NCBI GenBank assembly: GCA_037127315.1
Contig: JBBBDQ010000750.1
Coordinates: forward strand, 5,902,501 to 5,966,500
Reading direction: 5' to 3'
Source: Ascarosepion bandense
Taxonomy: Eukaryota > Mollusca > Cephalopoda > Sepiida > Sepiidae
DNA length: 64,000 bases
In this document: piece after piece, positions 63,703-64,000 of the stretch
Position numbering within the stretch: the first letter of the stretch is position 1
How the letters are laid out: the number at the start of each line of letters is the position of its first letter
Program-made: the position numbers and the translations under genes
The notes under the pieces: generated by a model
What the model saw: only the letters and a program-made list of their open reading frames with translations
Databases searched by the model: none
What the model was told of the DNA's origin: nothing

Positions 63703-63850
63703 ATCTGCAGACAGATCTGTTTCGCTGTATCACAGCTCATCAGTACGGTTAGACATCCTATTGCTTTAACCCAGAATTGAAACCCGACCAAATTGGCGTC
63801 AGTCGGCGATTCTACTTCTGAGCTATGAGCACTCGGTAGAAGTGGGTAGA
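63700..63850 (-). mobile_element. tRNA-like SINE (family C)
   Basis: catctgcagacagatctg, tcacagctcatcagtacgg, box B complement aattgaaacccgacc, head tcggcgattctacttctg. TA run on its 3' side, as at 26,310. Confidence 0.8.
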
Positions 63851-63857
63851 CTTATAT

Positions 63858-64000
63858 ACATGGTGTCTATAAAGTTCGGGTACACTTTAAAAAATTTATA
63901 ACTTTATTTGTATTTACGATATGAATAATTTGAAAAAAGGATTAGAAAGAAGTAAATCTATGTTTTTTAAGGTTTTATTGAAATTTTATTTAAGTTTCCA
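63858..64000. mobile_element. Probable Tc1/mariner-like element start, cut by window edge
   Basis: tacatggtgtctataaagttc, gggtacact resembles the terminal inverted repeat of Tc1/mariner-type elements and follows TA. The rest lies outside the window, so this is tentative. Confidence 0.4.

Overview
This is a repeat-packed, AT-rich nuclear segment of a large animal genome. I found no convincing host exon, rRNA, intact tRNA gene or CRISPR array. The content points to an invertebrate: many copies of tRNA-derived SINEs, CR1/Jockey-like and RTE-like LINE tails, Penelope-like retroelement (PLE) pieces, Tc1/mariner and piggyBac-type remnants, and very many (TA)n tracts. My best guess is a mollusc, perhaps a cephalopod, but that rests on general repeat style and is low confidence.

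Layout. 0-1.3 kb: three (TA)n-bounded foldback elements. 2.6-4.4 kb: SINEs, one inserted in a LINE tail with an 11-bp target duplication. 4.6-6.8 kb: microsatellites and short duplications. 7.4-9.4 kb: a 140-bp tandem array grown from a SINE tail and split by a LINE insertion. 9.4-18 kb: SINEs, RTE-like and LINE tails, Tc1/mariner pieces (one with an in-frame 180-bp triplication), one gypsy-like LTR, and nested palindromes. 17,988-18,658: a mariner deletion derivative with perfect TA flanks. 18.9-24 kb: a 97-bp satellite of about 49 copies. 24.4-30.1 kb: a long minus-strand CR1/Jockey-like LINE interrupted by internal 97-bp repeats, a SINE, a 2-kb 12-bp minisatellite and an RTE-like insertion with a 12-bp target duplication. 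30-33.6 kb: SINE, RTE-like tail and two copies of a dispersed element with a Helitron-like 3' end. 33.9-36 kb: a 74-bp satellite ending in a PLE reading frame. 36.3-37.3 and 42.4-44.2 kb: PLE GIY-YIG endonuclease remnants. 39.5-40.6 kb: a short LTR element with a 5-bp target duplication. 44.5-50 kb: mainly unassigned AT-rich DNA and microsatellites. 50-64 kb: SINEs, tRNA-like foldbacks, LINE and RTE tails, a head-to-head PLE unit, piggyBac-like MITEs, and the start of a Tc1/mariner-like element at the right edge.

The thread joining the most unusual parts is Penelope-like. Two satellites (74 bp and 97 bp) end beside a PLE-type N-terminal reading frame (CLExxLLPxYT). The associated repeats carry a recurrent hammerhead-ribozyme-like core (CTGAAGA, one unpaired base, hairpin, GAAA), sometimes with matching stems I and III. 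I infer that PLE terminal regions carrying ribozyme-like folds have repeatedly been turned into satellites, foldbacks and solo units. The pieces are seen in the sequence; ribozyme activity and the amplification route are inference.
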